From assembly GCA_905221605.1 (NCBI GenBank), contig CAJNDS010000878.1, positions 1-55,499 on the forward strand: 55,499 nucleotides of DNA, written 5' to 3'. The notes below the pieces were generated by a model. That model did no database searches. It saw nothing but the letters and a program-made list of their open reading frames with translations, and was not told the DNA's origin. Positions 1 through 8,642 of this stretch are shown one piece after another; the first letter of the stretch is position 1, and each line of letters opens with the position of its first letter. The translations under genes were made by a program, and so were the position numbers. The DNA is from Symbiodinium natans. Taxonomy: Eukaryota; Sar; Dinophyceae; Suessiales; Symbiodiniaceae.

Positions 1-13
1 GGGGGGGTGGGGG

Positions 14-314
14 AGTTAGTCATAGCCTTGCCTCAACTCATGTTCCACCCGCCGAACGCCTCACACGTTTTTTTGCTAGGGTCTACCCTACGTTTTCCAA
101 TTTCCAACAATTTTTTCCTCATTTTTGACATCCGACCCTCAACCGTTCCTCGCAAAAAATCCCAATAAAAAATCAATAATTTTATGATAAAAATATTAAA
201 AATTTCATCATAAAATTTTCCAAAATTTTCATAAAAAATATTTTTCAAAATTTTCATCATAAAAATCTTTCAAAAAATATTTGTTGAAAAATTGCATTTT
301 ATAAAATATCTTTG
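14..314. repeat. Left terminal inverted repeat of the PLV
   Basis: This matches the reverse complement of about 21126-21430 over roughly 300 bp with few mismatches and small indels. The outer ~150 bp are GC-moderate and nearly identical. The inner part is built of AATTTTC/ATCATAAAA-type AT-rich words and drifts in A-run length. Long terminal inverted repeats are typical of Polintons and PLVs that replicate by protein priming. Confidence 0.93.
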
Positions 315-339
315 TAAAAAATCCTTGTAAAAGTCTTTT

Positions 340-450
340 ATCATAATTTTTTATCAAAAATTATTGTAAAATTTGTTTCACAAATTTCAGCATAAATTTT
401 TATCAAAATTTATTGTAAAAAATCTTATCAAAAATTATTGTAATTTTTTT
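340..450. repeat. Short AT-rich tandem repeat at the left end
   Basis: Just inside the left terminal repeat, the phrase TTATCAAAAATTATTGTAA recurs three times with small changes (around 350, 400 and 425). It fills the gap between the terminal repeat and the first gene. No coding potential is seen. Confidence 0.6.
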
Positions 451-462
451 TATGATGATTTT

Positions 463-690
463 TTATATTGCTTGTTTTTTGTTCTTAAAATAACCCTGTA
501 AATCATTCAGTTCTCTTCGTATATTTTTAATATATTCATCATCTATGAATGTTGTGTTAGAATTCTTTTTCATTGTTATCAGTATATCTTCTTGTCTTTT
601 TAATATTAAATATTTTTTCATTGCATATTCATCATATAAGTTATCTAGTTCTTTTTCAAATACCTCTTTATATTTGTCTTTATCCGTCAT
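463..690 (-). CDS. Small coiled-coil protein, unknown
   Basis: A 75-residue, charged, mainly helical protein that I do not recognise. The ATG at 690 directly follows the AT-rich promoter-like block at 691-713. That block is identical over 23 bases to the one in front of the gene at 20371 at the other end of the element. Both genes are small, helical, and transcribed outward toward the nearest terminus. A lone cysteine-free sequence with E/K/L heptads suggests a structural or regulatory helper. Confidence 0.6.
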   Translation of the reverse strand: MTDKDKYKEVFEKELDNLYDEYAMKKYLILKRQEDILITMKKNSNTTFIDDEYIKNIRRELNDLQGYFKNKKQAI

Positions 691-713
691 ATATATAATA
701 CTATATATTTTAG
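691..713 (-). promoter_or_regulatory. AT-rich start-proximal promoter, mirrored at the other end
   Basis: On the minus strand this block contains TATAGTATTATATATATG, with the ATG being the start of the gene ending at 463. The same block precedes the gene at 20371 exactly, and a closely similar one precedes the gene starting at 7258. The leader would be a few bases or none. Promoter function is inferred from position and recurrence. Confidence 0.6.
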
Positions 714-734
714 TTTTTAAAACTTTTAAAACTT

Positions 735-1052
735 TTAAACATATTTATCCCCCTCTTTTACAACCTTATAATATTCCATTGTTTCCGGCTTTGGTTGTAA
801 AATTGCTCCTTCGTTTAATTTCTTAATATAGGCGTTTCTTTTGTTTGTATATGATGCTTCGGTATTTAAATTCCTTGTTCTGGATTTAGGTTTTTCACTG
901 ATAGCCTCAATTTTTTCTAACATCAAATCCATTTTATGATGCACCTCCGAAATCATATCATAAACTTTTTCGTTAAATCCTTGCTCTTCTTCCTCCTTCG
1001 GTTTTTCTACTATGGTTTCCTCTTTAACAACCTTGGTTTTACTAACTGGCAT
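735..1052 (-). CDS. Hypothetical acidic/helical protein
   Basis: 105 residues. The N-terminal third is K/E-rich and low in complexity. The middle (VYDMISEVHHKMDLMLEKI) looks like a short coiled coil. The C-terminal part is basic and tyrosine-bearing. Its ATG at 1052 follows a TATATTATATTGTATAT-like block. It lies just downstream of the polymerase-helicase gene on the same strand (43 bp gap). I do not recognise a family. Confidence 0.6.
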   Translation of the reverse strand: MPVSKTKVVKEETIVEKPKEEEEQGFNEKVYDMISEVHHKMDLMLEKIEAISEKPKSRTRNLNTEASYTNKRNAYIKKLNEGAILQPKPETMEYYKVVKEGDKYV

Positions 1053-1095
1053 ATATACAATATAATATAAAAGTTTTTTTTAAAACTAAATCTTT

Positions 1096-4000
1096 TTAAA
1101 ACTTTTCCTTGTCACTCATACAGCAGTTGCATTTTTTGCAATATGCTATGCAGTTGCTTATCGTATGAGTTTGGTCGTTAAATTTTCTTTGAGCCGTCAG
1201 GTTCGTTCTTATATTTCCGTTTATTGACTTTACATAAAAATCTACATTGCATAATTCGCACCTCCCGTTCAATCTATCTAATAACCAATCTGCTGTAATA
1301 TAGTTTTTATGGTCAATTTTTCTTTTAGCTTTTCTGTCTTGCTCCTTATATCCTTCCACCTTTCTTTTCAAATAATTGTAAATACAGTTTTTATTAAAAT
1401 CATCATCATCGTCATCATATTTATAAAAACTTACATTATTTAAATCAGTTGCCCTCGTGATCGCTGTCCATAACCAATTCTTATCTACTAAACAATGGTT
1501 GTAATCAAATATTGTTATACCTCCCTCGATGCTGGAACCTTGGACGCTGTGGCAGGTAAAACAATAATTGAATATAAAATGCTTCCTCAACATATCTAAC
1601 GATATTTTTTGTATTTTCTTATTATGCTCGTCTTCCAACACTACCATATTTTCAATGATGTTTAAAATCTTGTATTTAAAATTTACTTGAAATTTATATT
1701 CTGTTGATTTTAAATACTCTCTGCATATCATCACCTCACCTACTTCATACTCGCCCTTTCTATTTTGCTTTTTTCTTATTTGGTTTGCTACTTCCTTGCA
1801 GGTGTCGTTCAAATAAGCTACATTATTTTCGTTTAGGTTCATATCGGAAGTGTATTTGAAATATTTTTCTACTAGCTCTCTGACCTTAATATTATTTTCA
1901 AAAATGTCAATATAAATATTTTCTAATTTTTTCCTGTCTTCCTCTTTTCTTAACCTCTTACAAACTTTCAAATAAATGTTATATTTAAAAATTTCATCCA
2001 CACAATTATCGGCATATTCTTCGTGCTCCTGTAAATTTGTTAATTCCGATACTGGTTTTAATTGCTTACCATCTCCTGTTGCCACTATTATTTTATCTTG
2101 ATTGTTTTCAACAAATTCCCTAATTCTATTCAATACCCTTAAACCATTAAAATAAATCTCGTCAAACACTATAACATCATAACCTGAATAATCAAACTTT
2201 TCTAACTTCTCATCACCGACTGCTATGGCAAAAAACTTATTAACTGTTACCGCTTCCTTTCCGTATTTTTGGACTAGCTTATTTGTCGGACATACAAATA
2301 AAACATTCATTCCCATCCGCGCCATTTTTTCACATATATAACTTTTTCCAGACCCTGCATATTTTGCCCTGATCATAACATGTTTAGCGCTAATAACTTT
2401 TTCTATGATATTTTTTGTATCATATTCGTCCTTAATTTTTATTGCTGTATTCTTGTAGACGGGGATTTTATCCAGTTCGTTCTTTTTCCTTTGATATGTT
2501 TCACTCGGCAATTTTACTTCCTCCCCTTCTTTATTCGTTCTCCATTCTCCTATACCAGCTTTCATTTCCAATACTTCCCTCGCTTTTTCCACATCTTCGG
2601 ATTTAATAACAAATGCATCTGTTTTTACACTAACCGCCTTTATATAATTTTTCCTCAATTTGATGTAATCCTGACACATTTTAAAATTATGATCTTGAAG
2701 CAACAGCTCTTTTATGTAAATAAAACCGTTGTTTAATGTTGCCTTGTCTGAAACATTAACCAAATAATATTCCATACCTTCTTCTTCTGTTGCCTGTAAT
2801 TGCATATAAAAATCATCGTTTTCTATATCGCCTTCGTAAGTTGTTTCGTTTCTACATTCCATTTCTGTTATTTTGTGAATTTTACCTCCGTGCCTTAATT
2901 GAAAATCCGATGCTTCCCTAATGTTCTTAAAGACGATGCTTTTTTGGTCAGTGCTACCCGTTTTTTCCAAAAGTCCGATATTGACATTTACAATAAGTTT
3001 TTTAATCAGTTTATCCAGTTCCTCTTCGTCGCTAATATTTTTGTTCCATAATTCTTTTACATAATCGTTATAATTTACCTCGTGAATAAAGGATGGTGTC
3101 TTATAATACAATATGTTCAGTTTATTAGTGTCAATTTGTTTCAAATATTTTCCGTAAATCAGGTTATACCTCTTGTTAAACATTAAAAAGGTGCTGGGTT
3201 TTACAATTCCACAGTGGCTACAATCTTCAACGAAAAATAAAGTGTAGTCTGACATCGTGTTAAAATCCATCTCTTTAAACCATTTTCTCCAAACATCGAA
3301 CTGATTGAAAACAGGCACCTGTGTAATCCCTACTAGTCTGCTTGTGTAAGCTTTGGTTATGTCAATCTCGGTTAGGTTTTTTGGTATGGAACCCTTGTCT
3401 GTGAAAAGTCCTGCGGGCGGTATGGTTTTTGCTTCGTGGTAAATTTCCAAATCAACTTTGTTATAAAACGACTTGTGCAATGGATTAAACAGACTTTTGT
3501 TAAAATGAAACATTGCATCGTTCATATTGTTGTATGTTTTTTCGTTATCAACTGCGATACATCCATCAGACGAGTCTTTAATCAGATTTTGGGTTTTTAT
3601 TATAAAGGTGGTTTTTTTAAGTTTCATTTTTATTTGTGTTATAATGCCTGCTTGAAATCTGATCTGTGGCTCGTATCTGGCATTCACTAATTCAAAAAAT
3701 ATTTCTGTCAAATTGTTAAGCTCGGGCACTAAATAAATAGTTTTTGGCTCTTTGTCTTTACTGACCATTTTTAAAATGTCGTGTGTATCTCTGAACATTC
3801 TAAATTCGGGTGGCTCTTCTTTTTCGTTTAAATGGTAGTCTGTGGATGCTTTCACCAGTGGTCTTTCTTCTTCTTCGTTTTGTTTCTGTTCTATACTTTT
3901 TAGATCGTTATTTATCGTATATATATGGCTGTTTTTTACAATGGCGTAAAATGGCTTTATTCTTCGTTTGTTGTGCTCGGGCTCGTGTTTGTAAATCAAT

Positions 4001-4992
4001 TTGTTGAAGCTGTTGTAAATTCTAGCTGGTATTTTGAATGCCTTAAATACCTTATCCATTTCTTCGATACTGGCTCCATTGCTATAAAAATCGCTTCTGC
4101 CTATAATTTCAATAATTTTTTCCCTAGTCAGTTGATTTCTTTTGCCATAGTCCATTAAGGTATCACGGTAAAAATCGGATAGTGAATTTATCCAACATTG
4201 ATTTTCTACGTGTGTGCTATTTTCAATTGCTTGTCTCAATGTTGTTAAGTTGCTGTTAAGGTCTGTGTAAATATAGCGGTGATACATCGATACCTGTTGT
4301 ATTCCATCTGTGAGGCTTTCCTTCATTATGTCAAACTTCTCACCGCTTTTACTGATTTTTTCCACCTGTTGAATTTTGATTGCATCAAAAAGATTATCGT
4401 AATGTTGCATTAGTTCTTTTACTAAATTATCAAAGTCTTTATCTTTTCTTGAAATGTCCATTATTTCCTCAAATTCTTTATCTACCCTCCTTGGATCTTT
4501 ACCTTTAAAACCTTCTTCGTCAACAAATCTAAATATTACCTTTTTAATCCATTCCTTGTTAAAATCCTTTGCTTTGACGGTTACCTGTCTTATATCAAAC
4601 TTTTCTATGTAAAATTCCATTCCGAATTTTTTAAATGCTGGTTTAATGATGTTTCTAGGGTGTCGTGTTGTGTAAAGTTGAAAATTCACCATATAAGTAT
4701 TCATACCTTTCTTTTCGGCTATTCTTTCGTTTAGTGGTTTTGACTTTTTAAGGTCTTTAATTTGTTCGTTATATTTGTCCCTCGCTTTTTCTGCTGTTCT
4801 TTTATTGGTGCTGGTAAGGTTTTTTATGAAGTTCTCGGCGGTTGCTACATTTGCGATTTTCCTATCTTTGTAAAGTGTTACGATCTGATTTAGCCTGTTT
4901 TTTGTTGCTTGTGTGATTTTGTTCGCGCTATTGATTCGCTCCTGTTTCAGTTTGTTCAGTTTCCTGACATTGCTCTCTACAAACTTGTTCAT
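1096..4992 (-). CDS. DNA polymerase B fused to SF1 helicase, with Cys/His N-region and C-terminal zinc/HNH-like domain
   Basis: 1298 residues, the element's replication protein. Residues 1-100 are basic and helical. Around 264-361, NQCWINSL and NSHIYTIN supply a Cys (266) and His (356) in an arrangement resembling a papain/OTU-like fold (inference). Polymerase motif A is EIDITKAYTSRL (542-553, Asp544). A motif-B-like KKLIVNVNIGLLEK lies at 664-677, and a motif-C-like KTDAFVI at 790-796 replaces DTDS. The helicase follows: Walker A AGSGKSY (879-885), Walker B VIVFDEIYF (940-948), motif III ATGDGKQLKPV (971-981), and a QGSSIEGG...WTAITRAT motif V/VI region (1151-1182). The C-terminus (1245-1290) has CELC...CKKCN, a zinc module laid out like an HNH nuclease but with the core Asp/His poorly kept. 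No 3'-5' exonuclease motifs are obvious. Polymerase-S1-helicase fusions are known in PLVs. Confidence 0.85.
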   Translation of the reverse strand: MNKFVESNVRKLNKLKQERINSANKITQATKNRLNQIVTLYKDRKIANVATAENFIKNLTSTNKRTAEKARDKYNEQIKDLKKSKPLNERIAEKKGMNTYMVNFQLYTTRHPRNIIKPAFKKFGMEFYIEKFDIRQVTVKAKDFNKEWIKKVIFRFVDEEGFKGKDPRRVDKEFEEIMDISRKDKDFDNLVKELMQHYDNLFDAIKIQQVEKISKSGEKFDIMKESLTDGIQQVSMYHRYIYTDLNSNLTTLRQAIENSTHVENQCWINSLSDFYRDTLMDYGKRNQLTREKIIEIIGRSDFYSNGASIEEMDKVFKAFKIPARIYNSFNKLIYKHEPEHNKRRIKPFYAIVKNSHIYTINNDLKSIEQKQNEEEERPLVKASTDYHLNEKEEPPEFRMFRDTHDILKMVSKDKEPKTIYLVPELNNLTEIFFELVNARYEPQIRFQAGIITQIKMKLKKTTFIIKTQNLIKDSSDGCIAVDNEKTYNNMNDAMFHFNKSLFNPLHKSFYNKVDLEIYHEAKTIPPAGLFTDKGSIPKNLTEIDITKAYTSRLVGITQVPVFNQFDVWRKWFKEMDFNTMSDYTLFFVEDCSHCGIVKPSTFLMFNKRYNLIYGKYLKQIDTNKLNILYYKTPSFIHEVNYNDYVKELWNKNISDEEELDKLIKKLIVNVNIGLLEKTGSTDQKSIVFKNIREASDFQLRHGGKIHKITEMECRNETTYEGDIENDDFYMQLQATEEEGMEYYLVNVSDKATLNNGFIYIKELLLQDHNFKMCQDYIKLRKNYIKAVSVKTDAFVIKSEDVEKAREVLEMKAGIGEWRTNKEGEEVKLPSETYQRKKNELDKIPVYKNTAIKIKDEYDTKNIIEKVISAKHVMIRAKYAGSGKSYICEKMARMGMNVLFVCPTNKLVQKYGKEAVTVNKFFAIAVGDEKLEKFDYSGYDVIVFDEIYFNGLRVLNRIREFVENNQDKIIVATGDGKQLKPVSELTNLQEHEEYADNCVDEIFKYNIYLKVCKRLRKEEDRKKLENIYIDIFENNIKVRELVEKYFKYTSDMNLNENNVAYLNDTCKEVANQIRKKQNRKGEYEVGEVMICREYLKSTEYKFQVNFKYKILNIIENMVVLEDEHNKKIQKISLDMLRKHFIFNYCFTCHSVQGSSIEGGITIFDYNHCLVDKNWLWTAITRATDLNNVSFYKYDDDDDDFNKNCIYNYLKRKVEGYKEQDRKAKRKIDHKNYITADWLLDRLNGRCELCNVDFYVKSINGNIRTNLTAQRKFNDQTHTISNCIAYCKKCNCCMSDKEKF

Positions 4993-5024
4993 ACTATAAA
5001 CTATATATTAAATTTATATATTAT

Positions 5025-5052
5025 TTTTTCTTTAAACCATTTTTAAAGAAAA
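5025..5052. terminator. Recurrent intergenic hairpin (copy 1)
   Basis: TTTCTTTAAA, a short loop, then TTTAAAGAAA, followed by AATTTTTATAATAAAA. The same block stands in five consecutive spacers of the left arm (here and near 5750, 7281, 7860, 8592). It always lies between the stop of one minus-strand gene and the promoter of the next. It would serve as a transcript-end hairpin for the upstream gene or as an upstream promoter element; the sequence cannot decide. Confidence 0.5.
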
Positions 5053-5145
5053 ATTTTTATAATAAAAATTCCTATATATTTTTAAAGTTTTTGGGTGTAA
5101 AAAAATCTGATAAATAATTTAATAAACAATGGTTTATTAAATCAT

Positions 5146-5721
5146 TTATTTCATCCTCTCATCTAAATAATCCCTCAATTCTTTTTCACTTACATTATAC
5201 TTCCTCGTTTTCGAACAACATATCCTAATGAAATCAAACATTGATAAAATTATTTCTTTTATAATTTCTCTGTCTTCACCTGTTGAAATTTCAGATAATT
5301 TATCAAAATCTCTATACAAAAAGTTCCATCTTAATAAGTTATTTAGGAACTGTGTTGAACTTTTTTCGCGCCCTCTGCGAGGTGAAACTAAAAAGTTCAA
5401 CATTTGTTTTTTTAATGGATGTCGCGAGTTGTATATTATATACTTGTAATCGTGCATTGTTAGTTTCGGTTTCATTGCATACTCATCAAATATTTTCGTA
5501 AGTGAAATTAAAAAATGAATTGTTATTCTTGCCTTAAAGTGGTCTTTATTTTCCTCGTATGGCTTCTTGTAATGGTCATTAAAGTATATACAACCGTTGC
5601 AATTATTACACTTTTCATAATCGCCTATCAACTCTACTACATCATCAGGTAACATTTTATTCAATAACTTATGTTGCTCTTTGATTTCTTCGCACTTCCA
5701 GCAATAAGACATTTTGAACAT
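5146..5721 (-). CDS. Small zinc-ribbon protein, paralogue A
   Basis: 191 residues. The N-terminus carries CxxC at 7-10 and CxxC at 38-41 (plus Cys44), followed by a mostly helical, basic body. The same layout is found in the proteins at 6743-7258 and 7331-7840, so the three form a family within the element, with the integrase gene lying between the first and second. No known enzyme motif is visible. A nucleic-acid or protein-binding role is only a guess. Starts at 5721 or the second Met at 5712 are both possible; the promoter block lies just upstream of 5721. Confidence 0.75.
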   Translation of the reverse strand: MFKMSYCWKCEEIKEQHKLLNKMLPDDVVELIGDYEKCNNCNGCIYFNDHYKKPYEENKDHFKARITIHFLISLTKIFDEYAMKPKLTMHDYKYIIYNSRHPLKKQMLNFLVSPRRGREKSSTQFLNNLLRWNFLYRDFDKLSEISTGEDREIIKEIILSMFDFIRICCSKTRKYNVSEKELRDYLDERMK

Positions 5722-5746
5722 TATAATATATAATATATTATATGTT

Positions 5747-5775
5747 TTTTTCTTTAAACCATTTTTAAAGAAAAA
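5747..5775. terminator. Recurrent intergenic hairpin (copy 2)
   Basis: Same palindrome as at 5025 (TTTCTTTAAA...TTTAAAGAAA), between the integrase stop and the start of the zinc-ribbon gene at 5721. Confidence 0.5.
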
Positions 5776-5805
5776 TTTTTATAATAAAAATTTCTATATA
5801 TTTTT

Positions 5806-6723
5806 TTAAAGTTTTAAAAGTTCAAATCTTAAATATGGTCGGCTGTTGCCCTTTACATAAAAATTACTTTGGTTGTTCCTTTCCTCTATCTTTTCTACTT
5901 CATATGTTTCCTTGCTCCATAAACTGACCCTTTCTTTTTCTCCCTGTTTCCTTTTCCTGTAAATTTTAACTTTACTGCCCACTGATATCTCGGGATATTT
6001 CCGAGTTCTGGTTGCTTGACTGGTCATATTTTGTTTTGCCTTCAATTCGTTCTTCTCCTTCATTGCTTCCTTCGGTGTCATTTTTATAGCTGAATGTTCC
6101 ATTTTGTTATTATATGTTAGTAAAATTTCAAAAATATAATCCGTCCATTGGATATTATTTTTTCCTTTCTTTTCATCGGCTTCAACTCTTTTATAAAGCA
6201 TATCCTTAACTGTTCTGATGGCTCTTTCACTAAAATTAGCGTGGGCTCTGGTTCTATGATGTTGTATGCCTTCCTCGTTCAAATATTTTTGTATAGCTTC
6301 CTTCTGCAATGCCCCCTCGTCATCGGTATAAAGTATTTTTGGCTTTCCTCCCATTTTGTTAAAGCCCTCTATAATTCCCGATGCTATGTTTGCTTCATTT
6401 TTGTTTTTAATCGGGACTACCACCATAAACCGACTAAACACATCAATCATTATCGCCCCGATGTTGAATTTTTGATTTTTAAGGTCATTTATAAAAAACA
6501 AATCAAATTGAAATTCGTAAAAAGGTTCTGGTGCTATAAAAGTGTTTCTTCCTCTTATCTGCTTCTTCTGTTCAACATTTTCCCTAAAAAAATTATCAAC
6601 GTCTGCCATTGTAATAGTTTTATCTTTCTCTCTTGCATCTTTCAATGTCTGCTTTTTGCTTCCGAAACCTGCCCTATTAAAATAAACATCGTTTATTATA
6701 GAATTCTTTTTATTATCGCCCAT
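5806..6723 (-). CDS. DDE integrase (retroviral/Polinton type)
   Basis: 305 residues from the ATG at 6723 (MGDNKKNS...). An upstream TTG at 6753 would overlap the neighbouring gene and is less likely. The rve catalytic core is clear. The first Asp lies in YEFQFDLFFIND, about residue 74 from this start. The second lies in LYTDDEGAL, about 134. The Glu lies in ANFSERAIRT, about 166. A VGSKVKIYRKR...WSKETYEVEKI C-terminal segment resembles the SH3/chromo-like tail of Polinton integrases. An AGFGSKK segment near the N-terminus is also seen in that group. It joins the element to host DNA and explains the integrated state. It appears intact. Confidence 0.92.
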   Translation of the reverse strand: MGDNKKNSIINDVYFNRAGFGSKKQTLKDAREKDKTITMADVDNFFRENVEQKKQIRGRNTFIAPEPFYEFQFDLFFINDLKNQKFNIGAIMIDVFSRFMVVVPIKNKNEANIASGIIEGFNKMGGKPKILYTDDEGALQKEAIQKYLNEEGIQHHRTRAHANFSERAIRTVKDMLYKRVEADEKKGKNNIQWTDYIFEILLTYNNKMEHSAIKMTPKEAMKEKNELKAKQNMTSQATRTRKYPEISVGSKVKIYRKRKQGEKERVSLWSKETYEVEKIEERNNQSNFYVKGNSRPYLRFELLKL

Positions 6724-6742
6724 AATAAGAAGAATTAGAATA

Positions 6743-7258
6743 TTATTTATCAAATATTTGTTTTAAAAATTTTATCATATAATCGCTGTCTATCTTATCC
6801 AGATACTGTTGAAAATAATCACTGAAAAATCTAACAGCCACTTCTTCTAGTTCTAGTGTGGGTGGCTTTTTTAAATACGATTTCATATTTGTATTTATTC
6901 TGTATTCTAGGTCTATATATCGGGTTGTTTTTATTAAAACTTTAAGCTCTTTGTTGTTTTGAATCACGAAAGCATCATATTTCAAATCTGTCAAAAAAGA
7001 CAATGTATAGCGGTTTATGTATTTTTTTAGAGGTTTGTCTCGTAGCATTTCCTTACAATGTTGAACCGTCCGAGGAAAACTAAAAGCAGGTAGTTTCTTC
7101 ATTGTTGTTTTGAATCTCACAGCATTTTCTCTTCCGTCGCACCCTCTGCACCTTGTAAAGGGACTGATTAAGACACCAATCTCATTATGTAAAACCTGCC
7201 GACCTAAAAGTCGTGTAGTGACATTCTGCTCGGCGCACCTCTCACAGACAAAGCCCAT
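6743..7258 (-). CDS. Small zinc-ribbon protein, paralogue B
   Basis: 171 residues. CxxC at residues 5-8 and 37-40 match the spacing of the next gene exactly (paralogue C). The two also share RLLGRQVL/KLLCEQVL-like and SPFTRC/NSFNRC segments, so they are clearly duplicated. The remainder is basic and helical. The promoter block TATAGTATTATATATATG abuts the ATG at 7258. The stop lies 20 bases before the integrase ATG. Confidence 0.78.
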   Translation of the reverse strand: MGFVCERCAEQNVTTRLLGRQVLHNEIGVLISPFTRCRGCDGRENAVRFKTTMKKLPAFSFPRTVQHCKEMLRDKPLKKYINRYTLSFLTDLKYDAFVIQNNKELKVLIKTTRYIDLEYRINTNMKSYLKKPPTLELEEVAVRFFSDYFQQYLDKIDSDYMIKFLKQIFDK

Positions 7259-7280
7259 ATATATAATACTATATAAAAGT

Positions 7281-7307
7281 TTTTCTTTAAACCATTTTTA
7301 AAGAAAA
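7281..7307. terminator. Recurrent intergenic hairpin (copy 3)
   Basis: TTTCTTTAAA/TTTAAAGAAA palindrome plus AATTTTTATAATAA, between two paralogous zinc-ribbon genes. Confidence 0.5.
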
Positions 7308-7330
7308 ATTTTTATAATAATTTTCTATTT

Positions 7331-7840
7331 TTATAAAAACAAAATGTTGTAAAGTATATTGTTAATACGTTGCCCTTTTTCATTACCAAAACTTTTTAGA
7401 AAAATATTGCAAAAGAACTTATATGCTAAAAGGTTTAAATCTAAATCATCGTCTCCGAATTTTCTGTTTTTTCTTTTCTGTATCATATTTTGTATTTTAA
7501 TGTCTGATTCTATTTTGTATCTGTCCAATGGTTTATGTCCATATGTTAAACAATGTCCGACATATCTGATATACCCCATCGATTCTTTATTTATATGTTT
7601 GTTTATACTTTTGTCATTGATTTCTTCCTTTATTTTTTGCATCCTCCTATTATAATGGAGAATGCTCCAATATACAGAGTTGAATGTATTCTTAAACTCT
7701 TCCATTTTAATTTTTTCGTCGCATTTTTCGCAACGATTAAAAGAATTGACTAAATCAAAAAGGTCTTTTCGTAAAACCTGTTCGCATAAAAGTTTTATGG
7801 TGTTTTGTTGGTCGGTGCACCCTTGGCATCTACATAACAT
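7331..7840 (-). CDS. Small zinc-ribbon protein, paralogue C
   Basis: 169 residues with Cys at 5, 8, 37 and 40 (an extra Cys3), followed by a basic helical region. It is the closest relative of the protein at 6743-7258 within the window. It is preceded by an AT-rich promoter block at 7841-7855. Function unknown. Confidence 0.78.
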   Translation of the reverse strand: MLCRCQGCTDQQNTIKLLCEQVLRKDLFDLVNSFNRCEKCDEKIKMEEFKNTFNSVYWSILHYNRRMQKIKEEINDKSINKHINKESMGYIRYVGHCLTYGHKPLDRYKIESDIKIQNMIQKRKNRKFGDDDLDLNLLAYKFFCNIFLKSFGNEKGQRINNILYNILFL

Positions 7841-7858
7841 ATATTATAATATAGAAAG

Positions 7859-7887
7859 TTTTTCTTTAAACCATTTTTAAAGAAAAA
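7859..7887. terminator. Recurrent intergenic hairpin (copy 4)
   Basis: Same palindrome as at 5025. It lies just beyond the promoter of the gene starting at 7840 and next to the CCACCT hairpin cluster. A fifth, diverged copy lies at 8591-8616. Confidence 0.5.
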
Positions 7888-7928
7888 TTTTTATAATAAA
7901 ATTTTTATATATTTTTTTAATTTTTTAT

Positions 7929-8121
7929 TCCAATCCACCTTGCAGGTGGAACCCAATCCACCTTGCAGGTGGAAGCCAATCCACCTTGCAGGTGGAACCC
8001 AAACCACCTTATAGGTGGATTGGAGGCTCCTTCGTTTTTTAAGGCTTCCACCTTACAGGGGTTTTCCAATCCACCAATAAGGTGGAAGGGTTTTTTTTTT
8101 TCACCTTTGCAGGGTGGAAAC
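7929..8121. repeat. Cluster of CCACCT...AGGTGG hairpin repeats
   Basis: Three near-perfect copies of a ~23-bp unit, CCAATCCACCTTGCAGGTGG plus GAA/GAACC, start at about 7930, 7953 and 7977. They are followed by variants with TTATAG or CAATAA in the loop and partly compensating stem bases (AAACCACCTTATAGGTGG; TCCACCAATAAGGTGGA; CACCTTTGCAGGGTGG). The stem CCACCT/AGGTGG is kept while loops vary, so folding seems to be selected. The GC content stands out from the AT-rich surroundings. The cluster lies between two minus-strand genes. Candidate roles are transcript termination, RNA stability, replication or packaging signal; none is proved. Confidence 0.75.
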
Positions 8122-8136
8122 CTTACAATATTTTAA

Positions 8137-8565
8137 CTATTTTGATTTTTCATCGCCTTGTTCTTTACCTTCGGTTTTTTCCTGTTTTTCCTTCTTTTCC
8201 TTCTTTTCTTTCTTTTCCTCTTTTTCTTTCTTTTCTTTCTTTTCCTCTTTTTCCTTCTTTTCCTTTTTTAAAGGCTTCAACATTACAACATCATCTAGGG
8301 AATGTTTATTATAAGCGCTAGTGTTAACAGCTGTTTTAGTTTCGGTAAGCTCTAAATTATTCATTATGTCAATGTTCTTATCGTTTAAGATTTTGTCCAA
8401 TGCCTTTCTCTTGCTATACTGTCTCGCGCTTTCTCTTTTTCCTTCACTGAAACCTTCCTCTGTTCTTCTTTTATGATAATACAGTTTTTGATATAAAGCG
8501 AGCTGTTGTTTAATGTCTTCCAGTGTCAATTTGTTTAACGTCTGTTCCAAGGTTGTATGTTCCAT
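8137..8565 (-). CDS. Hypothetical protein with Lys/Glu-rich tail
   Basis: 142 residues. The first ~90 are helical (LTLEDIKQQLALYQKLYYHK, then SARQYSKRKALDKIL). The last ~45 are almost only K and E, encoded by repeating (AAG/GAA) codons, so their length is probably variable. The start at 8565 follows the usual AT-rich block (8566-8590). No family recognised. Confidence 0.65.
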   Translation of the reverse strand: MEHTTLEQTLNKLTLEDIKQQLALYQKLYYHKRRTEEGFSEGKRESARQYSKRKALDKILNDKNIDIMNNLELTETKTAVNTSAYNKHSLDDVVMLKPLKKEKKEKEEKKEKKEKEEKKEKKEKKEKQEKTEGKEQGDEKSK

Positions 8566-8642
8566 ATATACTATAATATATATAATATTATTTCTTTAAA
8601 ACAATTTTAAGAAAATATTTTTCTATATATTTTTTTAAGAAT

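Noticed and set aside
33-260. Gene in the left terminal repeat
   Set aside because: Conserved only because it is part of the inverted repeat; no promoter block; composition dictated by AT-rich words.
6724-6753. TTG-initiated extension of the integrase
   Set aside because: It would need a non-ATG start and overlap the upstream gene; the ATG at 6723 fits the other viral starts better.
7929-8121. CRISPR array
   Set aside because: Repeats are short, adjacent without unique spacers and self-complementary; eukaryotic/viral context without cas genes.
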